Origin: Planctomycetaceae bacterium
GTDB lineage: Bacteria > Planctomycetota > Planctomycetia > Pirellulales > Pirellulaceae
Reading direction: 5' to 3'
DNA length: 64,000 bases
Assembly (NCBI GenBank): GCA_027487485.1
Contig: JAIYDN010000069.1
Span: 33,197 to 97,196 of the forward strand
Shown: piece by piece, positions 35,143 to 43,826 of the stretch
How positions within the stretch are numbered: the stretch's first letter is position 1
Layout: each line of letters starts with the position of its first letter
Position numbers and translations under genes: made by a program
Notes under the pieces: generated by a model
The model's database searches: none
The model's input: only the letters and a program-made list of their open reading frames with translations
Told to the model about the DNA's origin: nothing

Positions 35143-36266
35143 TGGCATCATCCACGATCATTGTTGGCGGTGGAATTGTTGGATTGGCTCAGGCTTGGTT
35201 AGCTGCTGAATCGAATCATCAAGTCACCGTATTTGAACGAAGCGGGGTCGCTTCCGGCGCATCGGTTCGTAACTTTGGAATGGTATGGCCGATTGGCCAG
35301 CCTGCTGGCGAGTCCTACGAAACGGCGATCCGCAGTCGCTTACGATGGTTGCGTCTGGCCGACGAATCTGGACTGTGGGTCAATCCATGCGGGTCGATCC
35401 ATTTAGCCCATCAAGCGGACGAGTGGGCGGTTCTCAATGAGTTCTTTTCTCAAGCAAAAGACTTGGGAGTCGATTGCCAGTTGCTCACCAAAGAACAAGT
35501 CTTAGAGAAGACTCCCGCTGCCAATCCTGTGAATCTGCTGGGTGGACTGTCGAGCCCGACCGAAGCCTGTGTGAATCCACGAAAGGCAAGCAGCGTTCTG
35601 GCCCAATGGCTTCAAGAGAAACATGGTGTGCGATTCCATTGGAACACGTCGGTAAGCCATATTGAAACCGGGCGAGTGGTTACCTCTTCGGGCCAAGTCC
35701 ACTCGTGCGATCGGGTTGTTGTTTGCTCGGGGGCAGATTTTGAAACACTTTTTCCCGTCGAGTATGCAGCCTCGGGCATGAAGAAATGCAAACTGCAAAT
35801 GTTGAGAACAGATGCACAAGCAAATCGCTGGAACATTGGGCCTCATCTTGCAAGCGGTCTTACGATTCGCCATTACGGCAATTTTGCTGCTTGTCCCAGC
35901 TTGGCTCAATTGAAAGAGCGAGTGGCACGTGAGACCCCCGAACTCGATCGATTCGGAGTCCATGTCATGGCTTCTCAAAATGAATTGGGGCAAGTCATTC
36001 TAGGTGACTCGCATGAATACGACCAAGACATTACGCCGTTTGATCGCCAAGACATTGATGAGATGATCCTTCGTGAGCTACGCAAGATTATCGTATTGCC
36101 CGATTGGACGATTGCCGAACGATGGCACGGAATTTATGCCAAGAATCCGAATCATTCCCACTGGACGATCGAGCCCATGCCGGGTGTTCGAATTGTTAAT
36201 GGGCTTGGCGGGGCGGGTATGACGATGGCATTTGGTGTTGCTGAAAATCTCTGGAAGGCAGATTAG
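35142..36266 (+). CDS. FAD-dependent oxidoreductase of the phosphonate-associated TIGR03364 family
   Basis: The 374-residue DAO-type flavoprotein has an N-terminal FAD loop '[17 protein letters not shown]' (about residues 4-20), an acidic strand end '[17 protein letters not shown]', and the C-terminal '[19 protein letters not shown]' that closes the FAD site. Family members lie in phosphonate operons, and some have been reported to oxidise aminoethylphosphonate or its N-methyl form to phosphonoacetaldehyde (recalled, not checked). Coupled to the PhnZ-like gene by a one-base overlap and four bases before phnX, it would feed PhnX directly and replace the missing PhnW transaminase. Confidence 0.85.
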   Translation: MASSTIIVGGGIVGLAQAWLAAESNHQVTVFERSGVASGASVRNFGMVWPIGQPAGESYETAIRSRLRWLRLADESGLWVNPCGSIHLAHQADEWAVLNEFFSQAKDLGVDCQLLTKEQVLEKTPAANPVNLLGGLSSPTEACVNPRKASSVLAQWLQEKHGVRFHWNTSVSHIETGRVVTSSGQVHSCDRVVVCSGADFETLFPVEYAASGMKKCKLQMLRTDAQANRWNIGPHLASGLTIRHYGNFAACPSLAQLKERVARETPELDRFGVHVMASQNELGQVILGDSHEYDQDITPFDRQDIDEMILRELRKIIVLPDWTIAERWHGIYAKNPNHSHWTIEPMPGVRIVNGLGGAGMTMAFGVAENLWKAD

Positions 36267-36270
36267 CGGA

Positions 36271-37074
36271 ATGAAAATTCAAGCGGTGTTGTTCGATTGG
36301 GCAGGTACTACGGTAGACTACGGAAGTCGAGCGCCCGTCCAAGTCTTTCTCGAGATCTTCCGTCGCATTGGGATTCCGATCTCTGAAGCGGAAGCACGCG
36401 GCCCTATGGGGCAAGCCAAGCGAGAACACATCGCCAGCGTTCTCAGTCTTCCTCGAGTCGCCGGCTTATGGAAAGAAAAATTCGGCTCGATTCCGGAAAG
36501 CGCAGATGTGGATCGGTTGTATGCAGATTTCCTGCCCTTGCAACTGTCGGTTCTCTCCCAAGGGTCCGATGTGATTCCGGGTATCCCTCAGTTGATCGAT
36601 GATTTGCGAGCTAGAGGCTTGAAGATAGGTTCATCGACTGGGTACACGCGGGCGCTGATGGCGGCTGTGATTCCGAATGCACTCGAACAAGGGTATGCAC
36701 CGGACGTCGTCTTGTGCTCCGACGAGGTGCCTGCTGGACGACCGATGCCATGGCTTAACCTGCGGGCATGTGAAGCCTTGAATGTTTATCCTCCCGCCAG
36801 TGTCGTGGTTGTCGACGATACGCCCATTGGAATCCAAGCGGCTCGAAATGCGGGCATGTGGGCCGTGGGAATCACCATGACAGGAAACGGATTGGGGCTG
36901 AGTCAAGCAGATACAGAATCCCTACCAAGCGACGAATTAGAACAACGGCTTGGCCAATTGGAAGCCGATTATCTAGCCGCAGGGGCTCATTTCGTTCTCA
37001 AAAAAGCGACCGATCTTATTCCCGTTTTAGATGAAGTGAACAGCCGTATGGCCAGCGGAGTTCGGCCACTTTAG
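36271..37074 (+). CDS. phnX: Phosphonoacetaldehyde hydrolase (phosphonatase)
   Basis: PhnX hydrolyses phosphonoacetaldehyde to acetaldehyde and phosphate. It is a 267-residue HAD-superfamily enzyme with nucleophile Asp9 (LFDWAGTTVD), the Schiff-base lysine Lys50 in GPMGQAKREHI that is specific to phosphonatases, the motif II region 'GLKIGSSTGYTRALM', and acidic motif III in 'SVVVVDDTPIGIQAARNAG'. The start at 36271 is preferred over 36232 because it lies four bases after the flavoprotein stop and gives MKIQAVLFDW. It is the clearest enzyme of the island. Confidence 0.95.
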   Translation: MKIQAVLFDWAGTTVDYGSRAPVQVFLEIFRRIGIPISEAEARGPMGQAKREHIASVLSLPRVAGLWKEKFGSIPESADVDRLYADFLPLQLSVLSQGSDVIPGIPQLIDDLRARGLKIGSSTGYTRALMAAVIPNALEQGYAPDVVLCSDEVPAGRPMPWLNLRACEALNVYPPASVVVVDDTPIGIQAARNAGMWAVGITMTGNGLGLSQADTESLPSDELEQRLGQLEADYLAAGAHFVLKKATDLIPVLDEVNSRMASGVRPL

Positions 37075-37190
37075 CCGTAAAAACTTCTTTTTTTCAAGGC
37101 TCCCTAACGCGTTCTTCACTAGTTCAACATAACTGGTGCTTAGAATTTGCACATTGCTAGCAATCTCAGCCTCTCTTCCAGGAGTAGATT

Positions 37191-37805
37191 ATGATCGCGA
37201 TTAGGGACAGGAACCTGGTTCGAATCGGAGCGAACCAGATATCGGCGGCGCAGTTGTTTGAGCTTTTGCAAGCTGGTAGCGAACATTGGGACCCTTCTGT
37301 TTCCGGGTTGTTTTTGAAAGCAAGACAACTTGCTTCGAATGCCGTTTCGGAAAACTCAGAGACGAGTCTTGTCGTATCCGCGCTGTTGTTTCACCCTTGC
37401 CAAGCGTTAGCCAGCGGCGAATTAAGAGCTGGGCACTGGACGAGCGATTCGCTGTTGAAGACAGGAACCTACGACTGGCTCGAGGAGAATTTCGGCGAAG
37501 AGGTTGCAGAAACGATTCGACTGCAGCCCTACGCCAAGCGGTTTTTAGCGACAGTCGTTCCCAGGTACTTTAGCAAGCTGGATTCGGAGTGCCAGCAGTG
37601 TGTGTTTTTAGAAGGTGGTTTCATGACGTCGTTTGAGACGACTGCCTTCAGCGAACATCGGTGCCACTTCAATTCCATGAAGATCGCCCGATGGTTGGAT
37701 CAAGGAGTGAATCGATGCTTAGAGGTCCCGGAGATGGACTTCTTCAAGCCATTTGTTGAACGAGCCCTATATAGCATTCACGGTGGTGTCGCACGATCGG
37801 CATAA
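37191..37805 (+). CDS. PhnZ paralogue with lost metal ligands
   Basis: The 204-residue protein aligns to the PhnZ-like protein of the same island, most clearly 'ETIRLQPYAKRFLATVVPRY' against [20 protein letters not shown], and 'FLEGGFMTSFETTAFSEH' against [17 protein letters not shown]. The metal ligands are gone. The first His is Lys (FLKARQ), the HD pair is His-Pro (LLFHPCQ), the middle His is absent, and the fourth is Gln (IRLQ). It cannot be a di-iron enzyme as PhnZ is. It may regulate, bind a phosphonate, or partner with its paralogue. The ATG has AGGAG six bases before it. The reading frame is intact and not a pseudogene. Confidence 0.75.
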   Translation: MIAIRDRNLVRIGANQISAAQLFELLQAGSEHWDPSVSGLFLKARQLASNAVSENSETSLVVSALLFHPCQALASGELRAGHWTSDSLLKTGTYDWLEENFGEEVAETIRLQPYAKRFLATVVPRYFSKLDSECQQCVFLEGGFMTSFETTAFSEHRCHFNSMKIARWLDQGVNRCLEVPEMDFFKPFVERALYSIHGGVARSA

Positions 37806-37890
37806 CGCCTCGCACGTATCGCACTTAGATTGATCCGCCGGTGCCGTTCTGGCTTGAGACCACGGCATTGCTCAAGCTATACTAAGTACG

Positions 37891-38649
37891 ATGAATGCCA
37901 AACGAATAGATCCGACCTATGACACCGCGAAATTGTTGTCAGAATTGGACCTTACGGACACTCTTTTGTTGTTGGACTGTTTGCGAGAAGTGCAGTTTTG
38001 GATTAAGGATTTCAACGGTCGCTATCTCCGTGTCAATCAAACGTTTCAATTGGATTACTCTCTTGCTTCGATGGCTGAAGCGAACGGCAAGACGGACCAC
38101 GATCTATCCCCACCTTGGATTGCTGAGGCTTTCCGAGCTGACGACTTGTTGGTGTTACGTGGCCAACGAATCATCAACCGAATCGAGCTAATCAGCGGTC
38201 ATGACCGCATGCTCCGTTGGTATCAGACCAACAAAATCCCTCTGAAAAATCATCAAGGGGATTTTGTGGCTACCGCGGGGATTGCAACACTCCTTCCAGA
38301 TCTCAAGGGGCCATCGTTTCCTCTACCTAGATTGGCGCCGGCCTTGGAGGTAATGCAGGATGAGACCAAGACGTCGGTGACAAATTCCGGGCTTGCAAAG
38401 CTGGTTGGACTTTCTGTGAGCGCTTTTGAGCGGCAATTCCGATTGCATCTCCATACGTCCCCTATGCAGTTCCACCGCAAGCTACGATTAGCGAGAGCTG
38501 CTGCTTCATTAATTCAATCGCAAAACTCCATTGCCGAAATCGCCCAACGATTTGGATTTAGCGATCAGGCTCATCTATCACGGCAGTTTAAGGATGTGTA
38601 CGGTTCGACGCCCAGCTGCTGGCGGGACAAACACGCCAGATCAAAATAG
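37891..38649 (+). CDS. PAS-AraC family transcriptional regulator of the phosphonate island
   Basis: The 252-residue protein has a PAS-like sensor (about 25-135; 'FWIKDFNGRYLRVNQTFQLD') followed by an AraC-type double helix-turn-helix (about 155-250) with LAKLVGLSVSAFERQFRLH, 'SPMQFHRKLRLARAAASLIQ' and IAEIAQRFGFSDQAHLSRQF. It sits 85 bases downstream of the degenerate PhnZ gene, on the same strand. By position it may sense a phosphonate or a pathway intermediate and activate the divergent operons; the ligand is not readable. A close relative of the same layout is at 59580. Confidence 0.85.
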   Translation: MNAKRIDPTYDTAKLLSELDLTDTLLLLDCLREVQFWIKDFNGRYLRVNQTFQLDYSLASMAEANGKTDHDLSPPWIAEAFRADDLLVLRGQRIINRIELISGHDRMLRWYQTNKIPLKNHQGDFVATAGIATLLPDLKGPSFPLPRLAPALEVMQDETKTSVTNSGLAKLVGLSVSAFERQFRLHLHTSPMQFHRKLRLARAAASLIQSQNSIAEIAQRFGFSDQAHLSRQFKDVYGSTPSCWRDKHARSK

Positions 38650-38770
38650 CCGTAAACGCCGCAATTATTCAACCTTTCTGGGGCTCCGTTCAAGACCGTA
38701 ATTAGTCAACGAGTCAGAATACAATCGCGTGACAGTTCCGTCTGAAAATACCCTGAGAGAGCCTTGTTGA

Positions 38771-40546
38771 ATGATCAAGCCCTTCGAAGCAATACTGTTG
38801 TTTGCGTTGATTTTTGTCTCTTCGTCCTCGAGCGATTTTGTTTGCGCGGGGAGCTCAACAACCGAAGAACCGGAGCATCAAGATACAAAAGAAAACAATC
38901 GGCAATACAGCGATCATATAAAAGTCTGTCAGGTTGGCTACCTGGTCGACGAAACCAAAATAGCTATTCTGACATCGGAAACTCAGGGCAACGTGGTTGT
39001 TCATAATTCGGATAGCGATGAAATTGTTGCATCGCTTCCTGTAGGAGCTATTTCGTTGGATTCCGACACGGGTGACAGTACACGAGTCATTGATCTGACG
39101 GAGGTTTCAAAACCTGGTCGATATTACTTGATGGTGCCTGGCGTGGGAAGAAGTTTCGACTTCAGTGTGGGTAACGATGTTTTTTCTCGTACCTTTCAAC
39201 TGTCTATGTTTTTCTATACCGGCCAACGTTGTGGCACGGCAGTCCGACTCGGCGGCGAATTTGGGAACTACCGCCATGCAGAGTGCCATGTTTCTGAAGC
39301 GCACTTCGATGTATCAACAGGTCGAACGGGAAAAAGATCGCTGGCTGGAGGTTGGCACGATGCGGGAGACTTCGGTCGATACAGCATCAACTCAGGTATC
39401 TCGATGGGGACTCTTTTGTGGGCGTATGAATTGAACTCGGAGAAGCTCCGCGATGTCGATTTGATGCTACCTGAGAAAACTGGTTCGCTACCGGACATGC
39501 TTACCGAAATCCGTTGGAATTTGGACTGGATGCTGAAGATGCAAGACGAAAGTGGAGGTGTTTGGCATAAGGCAACTACCGCCAAGTTCCCTGGATCAAT
39601 TCTTCCCGAGTCAGATAGTGCACGGATGCTAATCGTTGGAAGCGGTGAGGCTCCCTATTTGACTACTCAAGCAACTTGTAATCTGGTTGCTGTCGCAGCG
39701 ATTGCTGCACGAGTCTATCGACCATTTGATCCCGACTATGCAAATCGTTGCCTTTCTGCCGCAAGGCTCGGATGGGCTTGGCTTGAAAAGTCTCCTGACA
39801 GTCATTTTCGGGCAAATCCAAAAGGTATCGAAACGGGCGCTTACGAAGACGACGATGCTAGCGACGAAAGGTTGTGGGCGGCTGCGGAGTTGTTCCGAAC
39901 GACGGGTGATGCAAACTACCATGAGTACTTTCTAAGCAACTTTCGTCGCTTTCAGCCGATGTTTAATTCGGGTTTTCCTCATGAATGGAGGAAGGTGCAT
40001 GCTTTGGCACTTTACGGCTACGCATTAGAAAGCCGGAAGGAAGTGGATCCGAAAGCTCAACAAGTCATCCGACAGGAGGCATTGACGGCTGCCGATGAGA
40101 TCGTAGCGAGGGTTCTAAAAAATGACTATCGAGTTCCTCTTAAAACAGATAACTACATCTGGGGTTCTAATGCTTTAGTAGCAAACTACGGTATGATGCT
40201 CAGGCTTGCGAATCGAATCTCCCCGAAACGAGAGTACGTTGACGCCGCTCAAGATTCCCTTCACTATTTGCTTGGTAGGAATACGTTCAACACGAGCTTC
40301 GTAACACATGTAGGCAGTCGATGGCCCATGAATCCTCATCATCGCCCTAGTGAAGCGGACGATGTCCAGGAGCCTTGGCCAGGCATGTTGATTGGTGGCC
40401 CCAATGCACAGAATACGAATGATAAAAGGCCTCCCGCCCGACAGTGGGACGATGTCAAACAGAGCTTCACAACAAACGAAGTTGCAATCAACTGGAATGC
40501 TCCACTTGTATTCTTGCTTGCAGAAGCTTTGCCAAACCCAAATTGA
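38771..40546 (+). CDS. Glycoside hydrolase family 9 (endoglucanase-type), exported
   Basis: The protein has 591 residues. A signal peptide (about 1-26, FVCAGSSTTEE) is followed by a CelD_N-like Ig domain ('IKVCQVGYLVDETKIAIL') and a GH9 (alpha/alpha)6 barrel. The catalytic base region GGWHDAGDFGRY gives Asp197/Asp200, and the general acid is Glu570 in TNEVAINWNAPLVF. 'SRWPMNPHHRPSEAD' matches the substrate-binding HHR motif. The family cleaves beta-1,4-glucans, or chitobiose/glucosamine for some members. No carbohydrate-binding module or dockerin is present. Upstream it faces the PAS-AraC gene on the same strand. Confidence 0.9.
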   Translation: MIKPFEAILLFALIFVSSSSSDFVCAGSSTTEEPEHQDTKENNRQYSDHIKVCQVGYLVDETKIAILTSETQGNVVVHNSDSDEIVASLPVGAISLDSDTGDSTRVIDLTEVSKPGRYYLMVPGVGRSFDFSVGNDVFSRTFQLSMFFYTGQRCGTAVRLGGEFGNYRHAECHVSEAHFDVSTGRTGKRSLAGGWHDAGDFGRYSINSGISMGTLLWAYELNSEKLRDVDLMLPEKTGSLPDMLTEIRWNLDWMLKMQDESGGVWHKATTAKFPGSILPESDSARMLIVGSGEAPYLTTQATCNLVAVAAIAARVYRPFDPDYANRCLSAARLGWAWLEKSPDSHFRANPKGIETGAYEDDDASDERLWAAAELFRTTGDANYHEYFLSNFRRFQPMFNSGFPHEWRKVHALALYGYALESRKEVDPKAQQVIRQEALTAADEIVARVLKNDYRVPLKTDNYIWGSNALVANYGMMLRLANRISPKREYVDAAQDSLHYLLGRNTFNTSFVTHVGSRWPMNPHHRPSEADDVQEPWPGMLIGGPNAQNTNDKRPPARQWDDVKQSFTTNEVAINWNAPLVFLLAEALPNPN

Positions 40547-40699
40547 CCTTTTTGGTTAGCTTATTCCGTTTCAGACTCAATCGGAAGAAGCTAATTTTGT
40601 GAAAATCTGGCAAAATATTCTTACGCCGTGCAAGATTTCGACCCTCGAGTCAGTCTTGCTGTTAGAGGTGGACCGATAGAACATTTAGCCGATACGCAC

Positions 40700-41299
40700 A
40701 TGCGACCAAGTTACGAACCAACCCGAGCCAGCCTTATTCTGAGGCTTCAAGACGCAGAAGATATGGCTGCGTGGGATGAGTTCGCGGCGATTTACGCTCC
40801 CGTCGTTTTTAACGTTGCTGCGAGCCGTGGGTTTCAAGCTGCAGATGCCGACAACTTGGTCCAAGAGGTTCTAATGGCGGTTGCCGCCTCGGTTTCCAAT
40901 TGGCTGCAGCGGGATGACCGAGGAAGTTTCCGTGCCTGGCTATTGCGAATCGCTCGTAATGCCGCGGTCGACATGATCACTCAGAAAACGACTCGATCGT
41001 TCGGGTGTGATGGTAGCGAGGCCCAGGTCCATTTGGCGAGTGTTCCCGCACCATCAGATTTGTCCAGTGTTTTGGACATGGAGTACGAGCGAACAGTTTT
41101 TCGATGGGCCACGCAGCGCGTGCAAGAGTCCGTAGCGGAGAACACTTGGCAAGCATTTTGGCTAACTACCATTGAGGGATTATCCATAGAGACAGCTGCG
41201 AAACAACTCAACACTCGTCCTGGTAATATCTATTTCGCTCGTAGTCGTGTCATGGCACGGATCAAGGAGCTTGTCCAGCGGTATCAGGATCAACAATGA
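40700..41299 (+). CDS. ECF-type RNA polymerase sigma factor
   Basis: The protein has 199 residues from ATG 40700, which yields MRPSYEPTRASLILRLQD, the typical opening of planctomycete ECF sigma factors; a GTG at 40628 is possible. Region 2 ('FAAIYAPVVFNVAASRGF', 'DNLVQEVLMAVAAS', FRAWLLRIARNAAVD) and region 4 ('SIETAAKQLNTRPGNIYFAR') are both complete. Its stop overlaps the kinase start (ATGA, 41296-41299), so the two proteins are made together. It probably directs transcription in response to signals sensed by the kinase, but targets are unknown. Confidence 0.9.
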   Translation: MRPSYEPTRASLILRLQDAEDMAAWDEFAAIYAPVVFNVAASRGFQAADADNLVQEVLMAVAASVSNWLQRDDRGSFRAWLLRIARNAAVDMITQKTTRSFGCDGSEAQVHLASVPAPSDLSSVLDMEYERTVFRWATQRVQESVAENTWQAFWLTTIEGLSIETAAKQLNTRPGNIYFARSRVMARIKELVQRYQDQQ

Positions 41300-43647
41300 A
41301 CAAGGATCAACTTACCTGTGATGTTGTCGCGTTAGAGACGATTCTTCGAAGCGACCAGTCGATGGAGCCTAGCGAGGAGCAGCTCGCGCATGTCGAAAAC
41401 TGTACTCGTTGCCAACAGCGAATCTTCGAGTTGGCGGGGTCGCAGGCGATGTGGCAAGGTGTGAAAGATGCGATCTCATGTGCAGCCAGTTCGGATCAAC
41501 AGCGACGTGTTCCTTCCGTGACGCTCCATCACTCAGCAATTCACTGGAGTGAGTCGATGGCCAAGCAGTTACTTTCACCGCCAACACATCCGGAAATGCT
41601 CGGGCGAATCGGGCGGTATGAAGTGGAACGGTTGATCGGTTCCGGAGGAATGGGAGTTGTCTTCAAAGCATTCGATACAGAATTGAATCGACCTATTGCT
41701 ATCAAATTGTTGGCTCCCTATCTGGCTAACAGTGGACCAGCAAGAAAGCGATTCGCCCGGGAAGCACGCGCGGCTGCTGCGGTTGTTCATCAACACGTTG
41801 TGCCGATTCACAATGTCGAAACAGAGCGTGATTTGCCATTGATCGTCATGCAATATGTCTCCGGCGAATCATTGCAGGCACGTATTGACCGCGAAGGCTC
41901 GCTAGAATTGTGCGAGATCCTGCGGATCGGAATGCAGATTGCTTACGGCCTATCCGCGGCGCATCAACAAGGCCTTGTCCATCGCGACATCAAGCCATCC
42001 AACATCCTTCTTGAAGAAGACGTCGATAGAGCGCTCATCAGCGACTTTGGACTCGCACGCGCAGCCGATGATGCCAGCCTGACTCGCACTGGATTCCATC
42101 CCGGCACACCACAATATATGTCGCCGGAACAAGCGTCCGGTCAAAGCATCGATGCCCGAAGCGATTTGTTCAGCATGGGCAGTATGCTTTATACGATGTG
42201 TACTGGGCAGCCTCCGTTCAGGGCAGAAAGCAGTTTGAGCGTCATGCGCCGTATCACGGACACCGAACCTCGGCCTATTCGCGAACTCAATCCGAGTGTT
42301 CCAGATTGGCTGGAACGACTTGTGGCCATGTTGATGGCCAAGCATGTAGACGATCGACCAAAGTCGGCTGCGTTCGTAGCAAAACTGCTGCAACAGTGTC
42401 TTGCCCATATCGAACAACCTCATTCGGTGTCACTTCCGAACGAGTTACGCAATCTCCAAGTGACATCTTCTCCAAAGAGCAAGAGGAACATTTTTATGTT
42501 GATTTCGATATCGACGATGACTGTATTTTTCGCTTGGGCGGCACTAAGCTTCTTGACGGATGATCCGGTGCAATCGGACCAAGTCAGAAATGCTGCTGCA
42601 AAAGGGATTTCAAAGGCGGCAAAAATGAAGGGTTCCACATCGGTCGCTGGATACAAGATTGCACTCGAAGGTGTTGGTGAACTCGGCGATATCAGTGAGC
42701 GGGTAATAAAGTTTCGCCCGAAAATGAACACACAAACTACAAGCCAAGGCTCTTTCGATATTTCTTCCGATCAGTTTGCAACGGGCCAAACATTTGGTAA
42801 TGGCAATGGTGTCGGCAGTGCAATAGGCGGTTCTGGTACGGCAACGGCTGGTGGCGGCGGCGGCGGTTTTACCAGCGGTGGCGGATCTGGGTTTGGAACT
42901 ACTTTCACAAAGCCAACCTATGGGATTGCGTTGAAGATCACCGAAGAAGCCGTGAAAGGGAAACGCGATAAGAATCGCTACGCTCAGCTTGGCTCAGCTG
43001 TCAAAATCATAGAACTTGACGGTACCGTGGAAGAAGCCAAAGACTCTGGCCCCATCAGCGCAACATGGCCCAAATTTGATAGCCAGTTTCCTGGAACGTC
43101 AGGCTTGTATGTTCCTCGCCAGCAAAGCATCGAAGTACCACTGAAAGAAATTCAGGGTGAACTCAAAATCACAACGGGTCGACGCGTTGAAGCGGTCTTC
43201 GAAGGAGCTCGTCCCCAAAAGAAGAAAGTGGCTGGTGAAGAGTTTGCGATCAAGTCGATCGACGAAAATTCTGAAGGATTAACAGTGGTCGTATCCTTCC
43301 CTCCAACCACCGCTATGAAGAATGCAAAGAACATATTCGAGCGAATGCAGGTCATGATGACATCGATGAACTGTTATGAACTGGAGATTGAAGACAAAGA
43401 GGGAAACGTATACCTACCATCAGGCGCATCTGCGACGGGCAGCGGTGGAGGAAGTTCGCAAAGCTTCAGCTTTAATGGTAATACACAAAAACGCTCTTCG
43501 CAGTCATCCGAACCCGAGCTATCGACGGTAGCGTTTCGGTTCAAACCGCTCTCAGGTTACTCGATTAAGAACATTACCGCCCGAATTGTGGAAGCCGATG
43601 GCGAACCGGAGACGGTGCCTTTTACCATCGAAGTTCAATCGGAGTAA
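41296..43647 (+). CDS. Receptor-like Ser/Thr kinase with N-terminal anti-sigma-type zinc motif
   Basis: The protein has 783 residues. The N-terminus has HVENCTRC (H-x3-C-x2-C, about 36-43), the zinc motif of anti-sigma factors. A Hanks-type kinase domain follows (about 109-370): glycine loop GSGGMGVVFKAFD (114 on), lysine in IAIKLLAPY, HRDIKPSN (about 228) and DFGLARA (about 250). A transmembrane helix lies at 399-419. A Gly-rich linker (about 500-530) leads to a C-terminal extracellular region of unknown fold. Coupled to the ECF sigma gene. I infer that it holds the sigma factor by the zinc motif and releases it on phosphorylation. Confidence 0.88.
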   Translation: MNKDQLTCDVVALETILRSDQSMEPSEEQLAHVENCTRCQQRIFELAGSQAMWQGVKDAISCAASSDQQRRVPSVTLHHSAIHWSESMAKQLLSPPTHPEMLGRIGRYEVERLIGSGGMGVVFKAFDTELNRPIAIKLLAPYLANSGPARKRFAREARAAAAVVHQHVVPIHNVETERDLPLIVMQYVSGESLQARIDREGSLELCEILRIGMQIAYGLSAAHQQGLVHRDIKPSNILLEEDVDRALISDFGLARAADDASLTRTGFHPGTPQYMSPEQASGQSIDARSDLFSMGSMLYTMCTGQPPFRAESSLSVMRRITDTEPRPIRELNPSVPDWLERLVAMLMAKHVDDRPKSAAFVAKLLQQCLAHIEQPHSVSLPNELRNLQVTSSPKSKRNIFMLISISTMTVFFAWAALSFLTDDPVQSDQVRNAAAKGISKAAKMKGSTSVAGYKIALEGVGELGDISERVIKFRPKMNTQTTSQGSFDISSDQFATGQTFGNGNGVGSAIGGSGTATAGGGGGGFTSGGGSGFGTTFTKPTYGIALKITEEAVKGKRDKNRYAQLGSAVKIIELDGTVEEAKDSGPISATWPKFDSQFPGTSGLYVPRQQSIEVPLKEIQGELKITTGRRVEAVFEGARPQKKKVAGEEFAIKSIDENSEGLTVVVSFPPTTAMKNAKNIFERMQVMMTSMNCYELEIEDKEGNVYLPSGASATGSGGGSSQSFSFNGNTQKRSSQSSEPELSTVAFRFKPLSGYSIKNITARIVEADGEPETVPFTIEVQSE

Positions 43648-43665
43648 ATGTTAACCAGTTTCGCG

Positions 43666-43826
43666 TAGGCCGTAACAAGCCAGCTTTGGGGCGCAGTTAC
43701 GGCAGTGCGTTCCAACAAACATTAAGACATATCAAAAGATACGTTGAATGTGAATACGCCTTCATGCCGTAACTGCGCTATCGCTAGTTACGGCCTACGG
43801 TTTACGGCCTGCTGTTTGTTACGGCG
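43666..43826. repeat. Palindromic taggccgtaac element plus half arm
   Basis: The full element is 43666-43798: left arm taggccgtaacaagccagct... and right arm ending in agttacggccta are inverted copies around about 60 bp. A further half arm (43801-43826) reaches into the sulfatase gene and supplies its stop codon. A near-identical element in the same orientation lies at 45506-45639. This fills the kinase-sulfatase gap. Confidence 0.8.
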
